A stretch of DNA of 64,000 nt, taken from Salvator merianae (taxonomy: Eukaryota; Chordata; Lepidosauria; Squamata; Teiidae). The stretch spans positions 20,153,289 through 20,217,288 of the forward strand of contig QVOM02000001.1 of assembly GCA_003586115.2 (NCBI GenBank), written 5' to 3'. Positions 26,701-41,700 of the stretch are shown here, piece after piece. Under the pieces are notes generated by a model that worked only from the letters and a program-made list of their open reading frames with translations, did not search any database and had not been told where the DNA came from. Both the position numbers and the translations under genes were made by a program. The stretch's first letter is position 1, and every line of letters begins with the position of its first letter.

Positions 26701-29700
26701 AGGCCCGTTCTGAACACAATGGAGTACATTCATGCGCTGCCCCACATTTCTGTATATTCTCCTGGGTAACACAATGCCGTTAGCAAGTTCAAATGAGAGC
26801 GGCTGCATTAGGAGACATGAAAAAAGTATGTGCAGACCATGTTCTCCTCCCACCTTTAACCCACATTAAAACCCTTTAAAAGTGCCTTTTCTGGTCTTTA
26901 ATGTAAATCCAGTAATCCATCAGTATCTTAATAAAAAAAGCTATGAGATATGCTGCTGTTTCTCACTTTTTTTCTCCAAAAAGTCATTCATCCTAACCTT
27001 GCTTAATTGATATATGTTCCAATAGTTTTGTTTTTGCTCCCCCCCACTTGTGTTTACTTTGAGAGAACATTAATTGTTAATTATAATGCCCCGATGACCA
27101 TCTTGCTTGAGATGTTGACATTTTAGACCCACCCTGGGACCCTCGGGTGAAGGGTGGGATACCAATGAACTGAACTGAACTGAACTGAATGAATGAATGA
27201 ATGAATGAATGAACGAATAATCCCCACAGGCATGGGCTACCTCAGTATTAATCTTTTGCCTTTTTTAACAAGGCATGTTTTTGATGTGTGTGATAGCGTA
27301 CCAGGCAACAAGCTGTCACCATAGATTTAATCACACCCCACACAACTTTATTGTTACATATTGCTCCATAATAGAATCCTTTGCCAGGAAGAGGACATAG
27401 GTCCTTTCTGCACTTACTGGTGTTCTGCACCAGCAACTGCACTAAGAGCCTAACTTCTGCATGTTTGTGCAGAATATGGGAGGCTTTGTCCACCATTAGC
27501 ATGCTCTATCAATGCAGGATGGAGCATGATCCAGATCAAAGGGTCCTTGATGTGGCTTGCCAGTAACTATTGTGGTCTACTTGTGAACCAGTGAGCCCTA
27601 ATCTGGAACACGTAGGCATGCAGAAAAGTGCATGCCTCCATTTCTGGTTACAGGTGGACCATTTAGGCAGTATGCCTTATTGTACTGCCAAATTGGGCGA
27701 ACAGGGACTTTGAGTCCAGGAACTCATTCCTGGCCACTGGAGCTTGCACAAACTCTAGGGACAATATGGGGACTAGGCTGGAACATGCTGTCACCATATG
27801 GATGCCATTGGTACAGCCCAGAGCAATCCATCCCAGCCTTGGGACAGATCATTCTGTTCCTGACCCACTATTACAGATCTGCCCAAGTAAGTGCTCAAAG
27901 GCCCAAAGAAAGCATTTCCAACCTGACTTCAGATTCCTAGAACAGAGGTTAGCAGTGGAAAGAGTAATTTACTCTGTTGTCCAAGAGGAGTAGAAGGTCA
28001 GGCTCCCGATATTTAGGCATGGCTTGAACAATTCTGGGGTTTTACACCACATATTATTCACTGGAGTTGGCTTTGGAAGACCACATTTAAGCAATGGGGC
28101 ACCTGTGCATCTCCATATGTTTTTGACCATTGGCCATTGACCACTAATGCTTAGAATGATTAGAGCTGCAGCCCAATAGCACCAGATTCCCTCCCCACCC
28201 CCCAGGTTTCCTTCTGAACTCAGTTGGAGCTTTAAGACCCAAAGAGACAAGTCACAGATAGCTCAGCAGGTCAGCTAACCTTAGATCACAAGGCCTCCAG
28301 TTGGAGCCCTGAATGCCTGTGACCGCTGGTACGGGTGTTACCACATTAGTAAGCCAAAGCTCCAACCACCAGAAACAGCCTGTAGGATAGCAAAGAGACG
28401 TTTCTTCCAAACACAAACTGGGTGATGACAGAATCTCCATCCCCACCCTGGGAGCTACCTATTTCATAAGCCCCATTACAATGATTAGGGCAGAAATGTT
28501 AGTTCTTCCGGTTTTTCTGCCCTTTGGCTGGAATGTTTGACTTGTAGCCAGAATACGCATGTTATGGTTAATTACAGTTTGCCTCATCCTTATAGCCCTA
28601 ATCCCTCTTCGTTCACCTCTGTAGCTCATTCCAATATCTTTTGGTCTCAGCCCCCACAGAGGGAGGATGTTGTGTACTGCAAGGCTTAGACACAGTTAAC
28701 CTAGAGGGTGCTGAAAGGCATACATGTGAAGCCTTGACATTCTTAATGGGCCTGCAAAGCTCTCTGTTCAAAGTATACCAACTGGTCCACGTGCGGAGAA
28801 GGCTTTAGTACCAAGCAGTTGCACTAGGAGATGACTCATATGGAAGTAATTATTATAGCTAGTGATCCCTCGGACCACCATGTGCGAAGGGCAAGGATGA
28901 CAGCAATGCATCAGAATGTACCTGTAGGGTGCAGCAGGGATTAGACAGCTTATTTAGAAAAGGAAGACATCAGTGTGAGTGTGTATACCAGCCCTAAGTG
29001 ATTAAGTCTAAGCACTTCAATTAATTATTTTTTAAGTGGACTGTGGGTGGATGGGTGGGCCAGGGGTGGTATTATTTGTTGTTTTAACTGTTTCTGTGGA
29101 CAATGCGTGGAACTGTGACTTAGCAGTGACTCTGACACCAGATACAAGTTGACAGTCAGCCATGCAGCCATATAGTCAGACATAAAGCCAGGAGAGGAAC
29201 TAGAAAAGTAGAACTCTGGCTGAGCCACGCAAAAACCCAAATCAGTGGGTTTGTCATCCTCCTGAGGCCCGTTTCAGCTGCAAGGATATAGGCAACACTT
29301 ATGCAGGACCCTGCCTAATCTTAGAATATTTAAATATTTGATTTGCAATATGTTTTTTTTGTGCGTAAACCACTCTGGGACATATGGTGAAGAGTGGTAT
29401 ATAAATGTAAATAAATAAATAAACTGGGTGAGGGTGGAGAAGTAACAAGGCTAGGATAAGGAGGAGGAAGAAGAGTTTTTCAGGGCTCTTATCCCTGTTG
29501 TGATGGGCAGGGGGAAGTATGGTGTTGGAAGGCAGAAGAGATGGACTAAAAGGGGAAGCGTTAGCTAAAGCAAAGCTATCACTCCTTGTGATTCGTCTTC
29601 CAATCAACAGAATTTGGGGATGCTTGTCAAACAGTCTCCTGCCCTAGAAGTGTGCTTTTGAATGCCACATCAGTTCTGAATAAATTATCTATTATTCATG

Positions 29701-32700
29701 ACCTCATCAGGGATGAAGGTTATTTAGTGTAGCACTGCTTTCGATAAGTGTGGAAGAGAGGACGACTTGCTATAGCCCATTAGAGCTCTATCCCTCTCAC
29801 CAGTCAGCCTATCCAGTCTGCAATTGATTTTGAAGGGTTGTTCCTGATGTTGAGCCTAAGAGACAGGATAGGGATGCTCCTTGTGAACCACCCACACTGC
29901 TACACAGAAACCTCCCTGGAATAGCTGGTTGAAGGTACCCCTCCCAAGGCTATGGTCTCACTGTGGAAAAGTGAGAAGAGTAGCATCATCTACACAATTG
30001 CTCTAAGGTTACCCCCAGTGTTGCTGTAAAACCCATGGAGCTACACGTAATGAAGTAGGAGGGTTGATTATTTGAGTGTAGGTGGCCTAAATCCCACTGT
30101 GACTCTGATAGAACACATTAGAAAACAGAAACTCAAAGAGAAAAGAAAAAACTATCTGAAAATGGTTTTTGCCTACATGCTATTATCAAAGGTTGGTTTA
30201 ATTACATGTGACTTTTTACACTATTACACCATCTTTGATGGTTTTCTTTAATGTTCTCCCGTGTACTGTAATTTAAGGACACTTAATCACAACAACATGA
30301 TTCTTGCATATTAACACATTATCACAAAGGTTCACAGTATCCTTCAATTAAAAAAAACAGTTGGCCAAATTGGAAGGAATTTGTGCCTTTTAATCAATTG
30401 GAATTGAGATCATGTACAGGTAAAATCAAATTAAAAGACCTAAGCACTAATTCCAAATATACGCCTTTGAAGGGAAACAATGAAGTTTGGAGACTTTGTT
30501 ATGAGAAGAACAACATAGGATGCCTCCAGCTGTGGGTTAAATTCTGTGATTCTCTTGGGACAATATTGGGAATACTACACATATCCATGTCATTCTCAAT
30601 ATAATCCCAGCCAGAACATGGCTATGACTGGAAATCTAGCGATGATGCTGAGTTTTCCATAATAGCGATTGCTTACCTCTTGCCTGCCGGTTCCTTGCAT
30701 TCTGGTTCGAAAAACCTGGATGCTAGCAGGTTGGAGAAAAACCAAAGGGAAGTGGGTGGGTGCTTGGCTGGCATATGGGTATTTGGAGCAAGAACAGTAA
30801 TAGAAGCAGCTGGCAGTTGGAGGCAAGAAGCCGAAATTGCCTCCTGCCATCTGAGGGCACCCATAGTGAAACAACACTGACATTCCACAATTATATTTGT
30901 GGCTGGAACCTTCTGCTTTTACTCTCTTCTCCTTGTTGTTTTTTTCCCTTGGGAAAAGTTAGCATTGTGCAATAAGAGCCCCAGCACTTTGCTTGAGGAC
31001 TGATTATGTCAGGGGATATCTTTGCAAGGTTCTCAAATTATATTCTGGCATCATCTTCCCAGTGAGGTGTAATATTTTCACGATTAATGAAGATAAAGAT
31101 CTGGAGATCATGGCTGCAGATCTCTGGATGATTATACAAATGATTTAAAGCAAACAAAAAATCTGGGGATGCATTCTAATCTGAGAACAGTTCAAAGCAG
31201 TCAGGGTAACTAAAGTACCAGTTTGCCTGAAATGGACTGGGTTGTAAGAATTCCAGCACAAACTAAATCAAAGCTCATATCTTTCTTTTATCAGGTTCCT
31301 CTTTTATTTAAGTTGCTGCCTTAGTTTCTTGTAATCTTATGATTCAGAGGGGCACTATCTTTGTATCTGGGTTCCTTTTTTAACTGAAGCTTTTTAGGTT
31401 ATTATTGCTCCCGCTTCTCGTACTACTGCTACTGGGCACCCTACAAAAATCAAGGAAAGCTGAACTGACTGGGCCTTCAATTCACATAGAAAAGGAAGAA
31501 ACAGATTTTTTTTTTTTTTTTTTTTTAAGCGTTTGACTGAAAAAGTACATTTTAAATACTGCTTGTCAAGAAAGACACAAATTGGATGTATATTATAAGG
31601 GAATTTTGGTGCCAAAAATCTGCCAAGAAAAAGGAATGTAGATGGGAAGCAAAGGCACACCTCTTTCTTAGGCTTAAACTGGGAGGACAGTATTAGATTA
31701 ACTGTAGATTCCAGGAAGGAGGAGCTCAGAGAAAGCAGAAAAGATAGATATGGAGGATCAAGAGTGGGAAGGGTGTAAGCACACTAAATTTACACATAAT
31801 TACACCCCAGCTTCTCTTGGTTCTCAATTTTCTTTTCCTTTTGACTGAACTTCATACACTGGCTTTTCTGCCACTGTATGTTATTCTCCAAGCAAGCCAA
31901 TAAACTGACAGGACATTGAGAAACCCTCATTCAGAAACACAGGCCTAAGATTAAGGAGCTTTTTTGTTTCTCACAAGTGAATAAACCTCCTCCAACGGGC
32001 ATCATAATATAAAGAATGGGTACTTGATATCTGATCTTCTGTTCTTCTCTGCTTAGAAGCTGAACAAAAGATTCAGCAAAATAAAATATGGGGCCTGTAT
32101 GCACTTGGTTAGTGAGTATCAGGGACACTCACTAGTACTAAATCGTGCTCTGCAGCTGTACCAGGAACAGCTGTACTTCTGGTACTGTGTGTTCACACCT
32201 GCTTCCAGGTGCGAATGTACAGCTACACAAAACAGCACAGCTGTACCTGTACCAGCGGCGGCTGCTGGCTTTAAGGCCAGGTGTTTGCATCCTGTGCAAA
32301 GCGCACCATGGCTGTTTGTGGGGCCTCCGTGCCTCCGTACTGTCACCTAGTGAAACAGCTATGGTGAGCTTTGTGCAGGGCGCGAACACCCAGCCTTAAA
32401 GCTACGGACCGCCACTGACCTGTACCTGTGCCTGTGCCTGTGTGATGGCGGGACTGCGCCTGCACAATCCACGACATTGCTGGTCACCATGGCAGTGGCC
32501 AGACACTTCCCAGCTGCTGTCATGGTGAGGAACACAAGCAGAACATCAGCATTTTTATTGCAAATGCTGGCATTCTGTTCTAAGACCTCACAGTGCAGAC
32601 AGTATCTGCGTTCTGAGGTCTATTCCACTGTGGAATGTTTGCTGTCGACCATTCCACAGTGGAAAGTGTGAAAAGGCCCATGGACTCAGACCTGGCCTGA

Positions 32701-35700
32701 GAAGATCCTGTGCTGTTCGCTCTGGCTACCAACTGCATACGTTGCACTGATGCAGACACATTGGTACTAATGCACTATAATTCATTTTCTATTGTGCAAA
32801 CATATATTTGAAGTGCCCAAAGAAAGCAACAGTGTAGGAGAAGATCATCACTAATTCTTACTATTGCAACCAAAGCTCCATCCCACAGTAAAGACACCTA
32901 AAAGTAAAGGCATCTATACACAGGACAGAGCCTTCTTGAATAGCATGAGTATAATCCTTGGGAAGTATAGAGCATATCCAGAAAGATATCTTGGATACAA
33001 TCAGATAAAAAGGGTTTTATAATTTTCCAAAGAAGATTTAGGGCCTAGCTGTACCTCTGTTTTAATCCGTCTTCAATCCACCTCTGGAGTGAAAGAACAC
33101 ATCAACGAAAGTGATAAACTATCTTGCTTCTACATTATCTAACCCCAAAAAATCCACTTTGGGAGCAGATAATGTGGAAGGAAAATTGCTCATGACTTTG
33201 CTGATGAGTTCTTTCATTCTGGTATAGTTGGAGCCTAGAAGACCTATTGTTGGACTCCAATTCCACCCTAGTCCTAGCCAACACAAGCATTTGAGATTGA
33301 ATGACATTTGGAAGATGCCTGATTCCCAGTCCCTGATAATGGAAGAAGAGAGACTCACTTGTTCCGATAGACGTCCATTGCGTCAAGCACTTCATCAAGT
33401 TCTGTATCCAGCTGTTCTTTCTCAGTATCAATAGATCGGATATCTAATCTCAGTCGGTTCATGTATTGGTCATAGAGGAGTTTGATGTCCAAGTCCGAAA
33501 GAGAGTTATCCTGCTCTTTCAAAAAGTTCCACCTTGTCAGCAGAACTTGGTTATGTTGTTCCAAACTCTGGACCTGTTGATTGTCAACACAGGGAAAAAG
33601 TGTTTAGGAGATCACTAAGACCTTCTTGCTTGCCCATTTGCCTAATGCCAAGGGTATCAAAATAGATAAATACTTAGGCTTTTGTAGCAGTAACCCTCAA
33701 AATAGTACACCTAACATTTATTACACTTGTACTTCGAATTGCATATCGATAAACATCTCAAATGAACAACCTTTGATGTTATGTGATTATAGTATTTGTA
33801 TCCAAACTTACAGTTCTTTTCCAGAACCAAATATCTTTCCATCATTGCATTGCTCTTTCAATCAGGGGTCTTGTGCCATACCTTACCTGCTCAGTACAAG
33901 TAAAACTAGTACATAGAAAAATGCATTTTAAAATTCCACTTTCATAAGTGCAGACACCATGAAGACACTCTTGACTGGCAGCAAACAGACAGATCAATTA
34001 ATTCACCTTATACCACATACAGCATTTTTTAATATGTCTGGCTAAGAATTTATTTTTCCCACCAGGACTCTAATTATCTGAGGTCAATCTTGAGACTTTC
34101 AGAACAGCAGCAAAGTTTGAACTAAGTTTCTTTGAAAGCCCAGTTGTGAGAGACATTGGGTATACACAGGCACCAGCACTGGGTCATTTCAGCATCAAAA
34201 TGACAAGTGCCTATGGAAATGCTTCCACACTACTTCCCTCACTTGCTTCCTAAATGCCTCTACAGCATACTTGTGAGACTGAATGAGCCGTTTATTACAC
34301 ATGGGCCGCGTTCCGACACGGCATTTGATCAGTTTACAGGCCGTCTTCAGTTCCCGCTGGCCCGACATGATCTTGCATTCCGTAGTTTTTCTGGACTAAA
34401 TTGGCGAAATCCGGACTACTTTGTATTCGGATTTAATGAGTTCTCAAGCCGTTCCAGATCGCTAGCCTGCTTTACTTTGCGATGTGGGAACGGGGAAGGA
34501 GACTATTTGGGAGGGACTGTACTTTTTGGGGGGCGTGCAGAGGGAGGAATCCCCATTTTGTGCCATCCAATGACAGACTTTGCGGGTGGGCAGGAAGCGC
34601 AGTAGTTTCCTCTGCCTCCATTGTCCCCCCTTCCATCGCTGCTAGGGGAAAAGAAACCGTCCTCCTTTTTACCTTGCTAAGCTGCAGTCCTTTCTCTTTC
34701 TTTATCCCCCATTCGACACTGCCAGGAAGAAATTAAAGGCTTCCTCCACTTCCGTCTGCTCTTTAAACCAAAAAATAAGCTGCACCTGTTTGGGGTTGCA
34801 GTCCTCTTGCCTCAACAAAGAACCCACTCAAAATGAGTTTTGCCGTCGGCAGCACACAGCTACACAGCGGGGAGACATGCCGCTGTGGATGTCTCGGGGA
34901 GAGATGAGGCAGGGTCCATTTGCTGGTGATGAACTGCACTATCAAGATAATAGAGCCCCCCCATTCCCTCCCCACATTTCCCCTTCGTCACGGACCTCTC
35001 CCTGCTTTTGCGCTACTTTTAAATTGCGCAATTGCGCAAAAGTGCACTTGCGAGGGAGCAGAAATCACCATCAGCCCTTTAAAAAGCTTAATTGTGCAGT
35101 ACACATGGTTTTAAACTTTTGCCTGTGTAGATAGAGGCTGTAGGGGGGAGAAGGAGCAAATGGTGAATGACTAGTAATGCTGCCAAGTGAATCCATGTTC
35201 TAAGGCAGCAGCGGGGACATACGGAGAGCGGAGCTTGACTTTCCCGCCCCTGTGACGTCAAGATTTGAACGTTGGGACTGCAGCCAATCACTGACTACAC
35301 AGGGAGGAGAATTTGATGAGGGGTGGAGGCAGAAAAGGTACTGTTTCTCTGTGCCAAGCGTGGAAATAGCAGTGTGTGAACGAGCAAGTACGAATTGAGT
35401 CCGTGTTAAACTGTAACTGTGGGAACGATCAGAAGACGAATTCAGTCCTTGTACTCTTCTGATACAGATTAAATTTACGATGTCAGACCGCAGCCAAGGG
35501 GACAAAAGAAAAGGAAAGTGGACTTCTGTTGCAGCAAAAGGTTATCTACTACTATGTTCTGGAATTAGCCCCCAACATAGAAGTGAAATTGCTCCTCTCC
35601 CATGTAACTGACAAAGTCACCAAATGAGGTCTGAGAAGCACAACGTGGCAGTGATTTTGCTCCTAACTGGAAGGAGATAGGGGCAGGTGGTCTGGAGTGA

Positions 35701-38700
35701 TGGATGGGATGCTCAATAGTACCAAAACCACAGAGGGAACTAGGAGAATCAATCGGAACTCACCTCCTGATCTGGATCACCTCTTCCAGATAAAACAATC
35801 CATCCCAAAGCTGGGACTGATTTCTTTGGACTGGAACAAGGCCATTTGCATCATGATGGCTGTTCTGGCCCAGCCCTATGCCAGCCCTGAAAGCTCCAAC
35901 AGCCAGGAACAAAGTTTCCTGACCTCAAAGCCCCCAGGGGACTCATTTCAGTGGCACACCTTGTTGTACTGCAAAATGGGTCCCCCGGTACACCAGACCA
36001 TGGAGGTGTGCACCTTCTGCATGCCTCCTTGGTTCAATTTACCATTGGCTTGTACACCGGTAGACCTGTTTACCATGCAGAAGGGAAGGTCATGGACCCC
36101 TTCATAAACTGGTTTAAGGGTAAGTTTGGGAAGACCCTTTGACTCATATGTCCTTCTCCACAATTCCAGGCATAGAGTACAATATCCAGAAGCAAAAGAG
36201 GATGGCGTACCTGCATTTTTTTATTGCATACAAGGAAGTATAATGAAGAACACAGTCTAGTTTGTAAAATCCTTATCTGAATCCTTACTAGTTATCTTTA
36301 GCTAGAGCTCTAAAACTACAGAATGGTAGATATCAGAGGAAAAGCAGGTCACCATAGGTCAAGGTATAAAGCCTGACATTTTTACTCTTGTTATCTATCC
36401 CACATGTGTACATGGCTGCCAGTTCAATCCATCACTTACTTTTCTCATTTAGAGTAATAATTCCCCATGCTTACTGTTGGTGCAGCTATTTTTTCAATGG
36501 CTTTGTTTATGTGCTACTCTGCACTTCCTCAATAAAATTTACACCTTCACCAAGCCTGGTACTGGAATTTCCTGTAGCTTAGCTTCATTCTGTCATGCAG
36601 TTAGTCAATACTCATAGTTTAAATATTCCATGTTGTAATATTTGTGTTTTGATACGCACGCAGATACTTTGTGAATCTGGTATCAAATGCTTTATTTTGT
36701 AAACTAAGTAAGAATCAATCACTCACTCCAGCTGTGGTTCATTATATAACAGTTTACCTTAGAGTCAGCCAATACTCTAAAGTAAACTATACATCTCTTT
36801 TTTCCTACTCTTCTAGTTGAAGTAACTAAACTTTCTTGTTCTTGAGTAGCACTTCTATTACCTCTTACAACTCCTAGATCTGACCTCTTTTTACAAAATG
36901 CAGTAGATCCCTTAATAGCCTGTAAATCCTTTCTGTTTCTTTGATAGACTCCATTATCCTCTAATTGCATAATATAAGATCTAGGTGTTTTGTGCCTTCC
37001 AATCACTTGAGCGGTTTCGCTCCTGATCCTGCCAAACATTCACCTTATCCCCTGCTTCTAAAGGAAGAAAACTTCTTTTCCCATGGTCATAATATGTTTT
37101 TGTTTGACTTGTCTGACTTTCAGTTGTTCTACTGTAGTTTCACATTCATACTCCGGCTGCAGTAAAGTCTTTGTCATTCCTAGCCTACCTTGTAATCACC
37201 TACTCATTAACAGTTGAGCTGGTGACTTTCCCTCCACCAAAGAAATGTTTCTATAGGCACGAAGGCTTAGATAGATAGCCCCTCATCCTGTCTGGTCTTT
37301 TTAAATATCCCGTTAAACAGAATGATTTCTTGTTTTTAAATATTTTTTATTGAAGATTTTGAGATGAGCCCCCATCCACCTACCCAGCAGCATTTCAGAA
37401 TCCTAGAGAGTTTTCAGTACATTCTTTGTACATGGATATATAGTAAAAAATTATTAGACAGTCAAACACCATCCTATTACTGATATTAAAATCTAAAATT
37501 TAAACATTTTACAGGCTTTACAGACTTTCACCTCACTGTATAGATTTGAACCAAAAATCCTCCGTCATTCATCATGGCTGTAATGAGGAATCAGGAATGC
37601 TTAAATAACCTACATTGGATACCATTTTTCTTTAAAGGCTTTTCTTTCTTCTGTACTAATGCCTTGTTTTTAAGATAAGTTAGATATTCCATTTTGATAG
37701 TTTCCCATATTTTGATATATCACACTTTAGAGTCTACTTCTTTGAATGTTTCCAACCGTGGACTAACACTAATTTATTTATATCTCTGATTTACAGAATG
37801 TATATTATTTTCTTGTTTATCACTCCACAGTTCAATGCTGAACTTTAATCTGTAGGTACCGCAGGGCAACAACTGTCCTCTTATTATAGTTACTCTAATA
37901 CATCATAAATAATTGTATTTATAACAATATATATCTTGAACAACAAACATTTGGAGTAGGAATCTTTTCATACAAAAGGAAAAGAACGTTCACTCCTCAT
38001 GTTTTTTTTTTTTTTTTTAAATATCATTGATAAACATAGGGCCTTTCTGCACTTGCTGGAATTCCTTACCAGCAAGTATACTAAGGACCCCCCTGCCTCA
38101 CATTAGTGTGAAATATGGGAGGCCCCACCCACAACTGGTATGCTCTGTTTGCACAGGATGGAGAGTAATCGAGATTGGGGGGCTGATCTGGATTACGAGT
38201 AGTCCCCAACATCAAGAACCACCAGCCAACCAGTGTAGCCTAGTCCAGAACACAGAGGTATGCAGAAAGTACCCCTCCATTTTCTGGACTACCAGAGACT
38301 CATTTTGGCAGTGCATCAAAACTCACCACCGAAATGGGTTTCCGGGGGGCTCCAAGGCTGGGAACGTTTAATTCCTAGCTCTACGGAGCCTTCAGAGCTC
38401 AACCCCAAAGCTTGTGCAAGCTTCAGGGGCCAATTCAGGGCTTGGTTTGGACCACTATTGTAATGCAGATGGTGTTGTTCCAGACCACATCTTGCTTCAT
38501 TGCCCCAGACTGACTGGTTCAGATCACTGAATTTTAATACAGAAAGGTCAATAGGTTCTGATCCCAAACCAAGTAAATAAAAGACTTTGCAACCACACAC
38601 ACACAGTAGGCACTAGGATTAACTGCTTGAAACTAATCAGAACCTGCTGTGCGAAGAAAACAAATAAGAAAGTTAGGTTGCTTTCTGAACCTGCAGATTT

Positions 38701-41700
38701 AAAATAAAAAATGATTAACAGTCCAGGATAGGAGGGTCATTGCTTTCTTTTATTTTTACCACGAGTTTTGTAGCTTAATGCTTTCTTAGACTTGAAATCT
38801 AATACAGAGGCTGGGGTTCACACTTACTAATCTAGTATGGTATTACAATATTATACTCGTCTGGATAAGATGCAGTAGGCAAGCAGGCTTTCTCATGTTG
38901 TGTGCTGGAGCAGCCCATACTGAGCCAGCAGTATGTGAAATGTGAATGGCCGGGCAAGGGCAGGCTGGAGCACCATGGCAATGTGCAAGGCAACATCCAG
39001 CACACACTCATACATTGCCATGGTGAACTGGATGCTGTGCAGGATTGTGCATACCCACTTACTGTCCACATCTAGAAAAGGGTGCAGATGCTTGGTTGTT
39101 GGAGTAATCCAGCAGCTCCTAAGTGAGCCTGTGGACTGCTTTTTAGCAGTTCATGGCTGGATCACTTGGCGGAGACTTGTGACAACTTCTGGTGAGTTGC
39201 CATGGCTTCCCAGTGCGGATGAATCAATCCAGCCCTTGTCTTAGATTGCTCCACTATACGACTGTGAATAGATTCAGAGACTTTAAACTTTCATAAAGGA
39301 AACATCCCCCAAATGAGAAAACTGGTAAAAAAGAAATTGAAAGGGAAAGTTAGAAGAATTCATTCACTCCAAAATGCATGGAGATCCACGTTAATGGAGG
39401 CTTAGTTAGAACGCTTACCTAAAAGAAAAAGGAGCACTACCAAGTCCAAGAGGACACAAGTGTGGCTTACAAGTGCAGTACAGGAAGTCATTAAAAACAA
39501 GAAAAGCTTGTTTAGGAAATGGAAGGCTTGCCCTAATGAGGAGAACAGGAAGCAACATAAATTTTGGCAGATCAAATATAAGCTGACAATCAGGAATGCT
39601 AAGAAGAATTTTGAGAAGCACATTGCTAAAACATCAAAAGAAATAATAATAACTTCTTTAATACATCAAAAGTAGGAATCCAACCAGAAGAGCAGTTGGA
39701 CCATTCAATGACAATGAACAGAAAGGAATAGTTAAAGAGAACATAGATAGTAATGAGAAACTAAATGAATATTTTGCCTTTGTTTTCACTGAGGAAGGGA
39801 CAGAGAGAAGGAGTCAGAAGAATTACAGTGTATTGGATAGAGATAACCAGGGAAGAGGTCATCACATGTCTTGGCAAACTGTTAACAAATCACTGGAACC
39901 AGATGGTATTCATCCAAGAGTTCTTAAAGAACTCAGATGTGCTGAGCTTCTAGCCAAAATATATAATCTTCCCCTAAGATCAGGCTCTGTGACTGAAGTC
40001 TGGAGGGTAGCAAACATAGCACCATTCTACAAAAAAGTACTTGGCAGTGATCTAGGTTAGTCAGGTTAACATCAGTTCCAGATAAAGTGATGGAAACCAT
40101 TATTAAGGATAAAATTAGTATACACATAGAGGAGCAACTTTTGCAGATGGAAAATCAATGTGGCTTCTGCAAAGCTAAATCATGCCTTACTAACTTGTTA
40201 GAATTCCTTGAGAATGTCAACAAGCATGTGGATAAAGGCAATTCAATTGGCATTGTCTATCTGGACTTTCTATCTGGACGCGATGGGATAGGGCCCAGTG
40301 TCCATAACGCATGCATGATTGCGAGATCATGGGCTGATCACCCAGAAGATGGCCGCTGCTGCCGTGGAGAAGGTGAGTGCAAACGAATCCTCACCTGAAG
40401 CTCATTTTGAGCTTCAGGTGAGGATTCGGACACCTATTTTGTTCTCCAGCGGTAGTAGCGATCAGCACCGGATGAGGTGCTCTACCGGTCGCTACGACTG
40501 TCTTCTGGTGTGAACGCACTTGACTAGCAAGCATGCCTCATGCTTGGTACTGTCAATTGCGAAAAGGCCCAGTGGGTCTAGCCGTTCAAGACTCACTTAT
40601 TCTAAACATGCGCCTTTCTGCGCAGGAAAATCCTTACTTATGGCACAGATGCTAGTCCCAATGGGATTACAGCAGCCTGCTTTCAAACATGAATGTATAA
40701 TCGCTAAGTGGGGACACAAAAATTGTGAACAGGTGTGAACATGCACATAATGCATGGAATGTTCAGGGGAAGCATCTGCATTTGCACATGCCAATATACT
40801 TTGCTTCCTGATGAAGACCACGTAGATTGCAACCTCCAATTGATCCTTATGAGCAGAGGTGTTTGTTTTTCTGCATGGCAAATGAAAGAAACTGCATGTC
40901 TTTCCCATACTTGCAGTTCATCAAGGGCTTGCAGGGGAGGACGAGTTATATCTCTTTTCCTCCTCAGTTTGGATACAATCAAAAACAGCAATGGAAATCC
41001 TGCTCATTTCTTGTTTCCCCAGAACTCTAGGCAATGGGCTTGGTAGAGAAGTGAGGATTTCCACCACCACCCCATTTTCATAAGATGAGAAATATAAGCA
41101 GTTTCGATTGCTATGCCTTATCTTATCCAAAGCTTCACAGAAGCGAGATAGGATTTTGCCTTTCTCTTCTATATTCTTTGCACTTAGCTAAGCGTTTGAG
41201 AGAGAAACAGCAATTCCTCCCACTTAAGGAAAGAAGAAAACAGCTATCGAGACTTGTGTTTTCCCATACCTCAGTGCAAATATGAAGGGTTTTTTTCCTA
41301 AGGCAGCTTTTGCACATGCCAATAGGCTTAACAAGCCAAGCTCATTTCTATGTGTCAGAATGAAGGGTTTCCCACCATTACATCAATGACACAGGGATGT
41401 AATACTGCTCTGAGACTCTGAGGGCCTGTTTGCACTAGCAAACTGAGTCTGCAGTTTTCTGGGAGTGTCTGCAGATGCTCTCGAATGCTACTAGCTGTGG
41501 ACAGCTAAATCGCTGTCCACAGCTTGACTGGGAGCAGCTGGACTGTTCCTGGTCAGCAGCATTTGTACCTGCTTCTGGTGTGAACACTGCGAGGCACGAG
41601 CACAGTGTGGCGGCAATGGCTGGGTGTTTCTGCAGCTGCTGTCGTGGTCAGCAGCTGTGCATTCATGCTGAGAATTCTGGAGGTCCAGTACAGGGCCATT

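Noticed and set aside
28259..28310. tRNA gene
   Set aside because: Only A- and B-box-like motifs are present; no cloverleaf pairing was visible, so it was listed as a SINE head only.
35697..36107. 136-residue plus-strand ORF
   Set aside because: It reads through a group B transposon remnant; its phrases recur in other copies in different frames.
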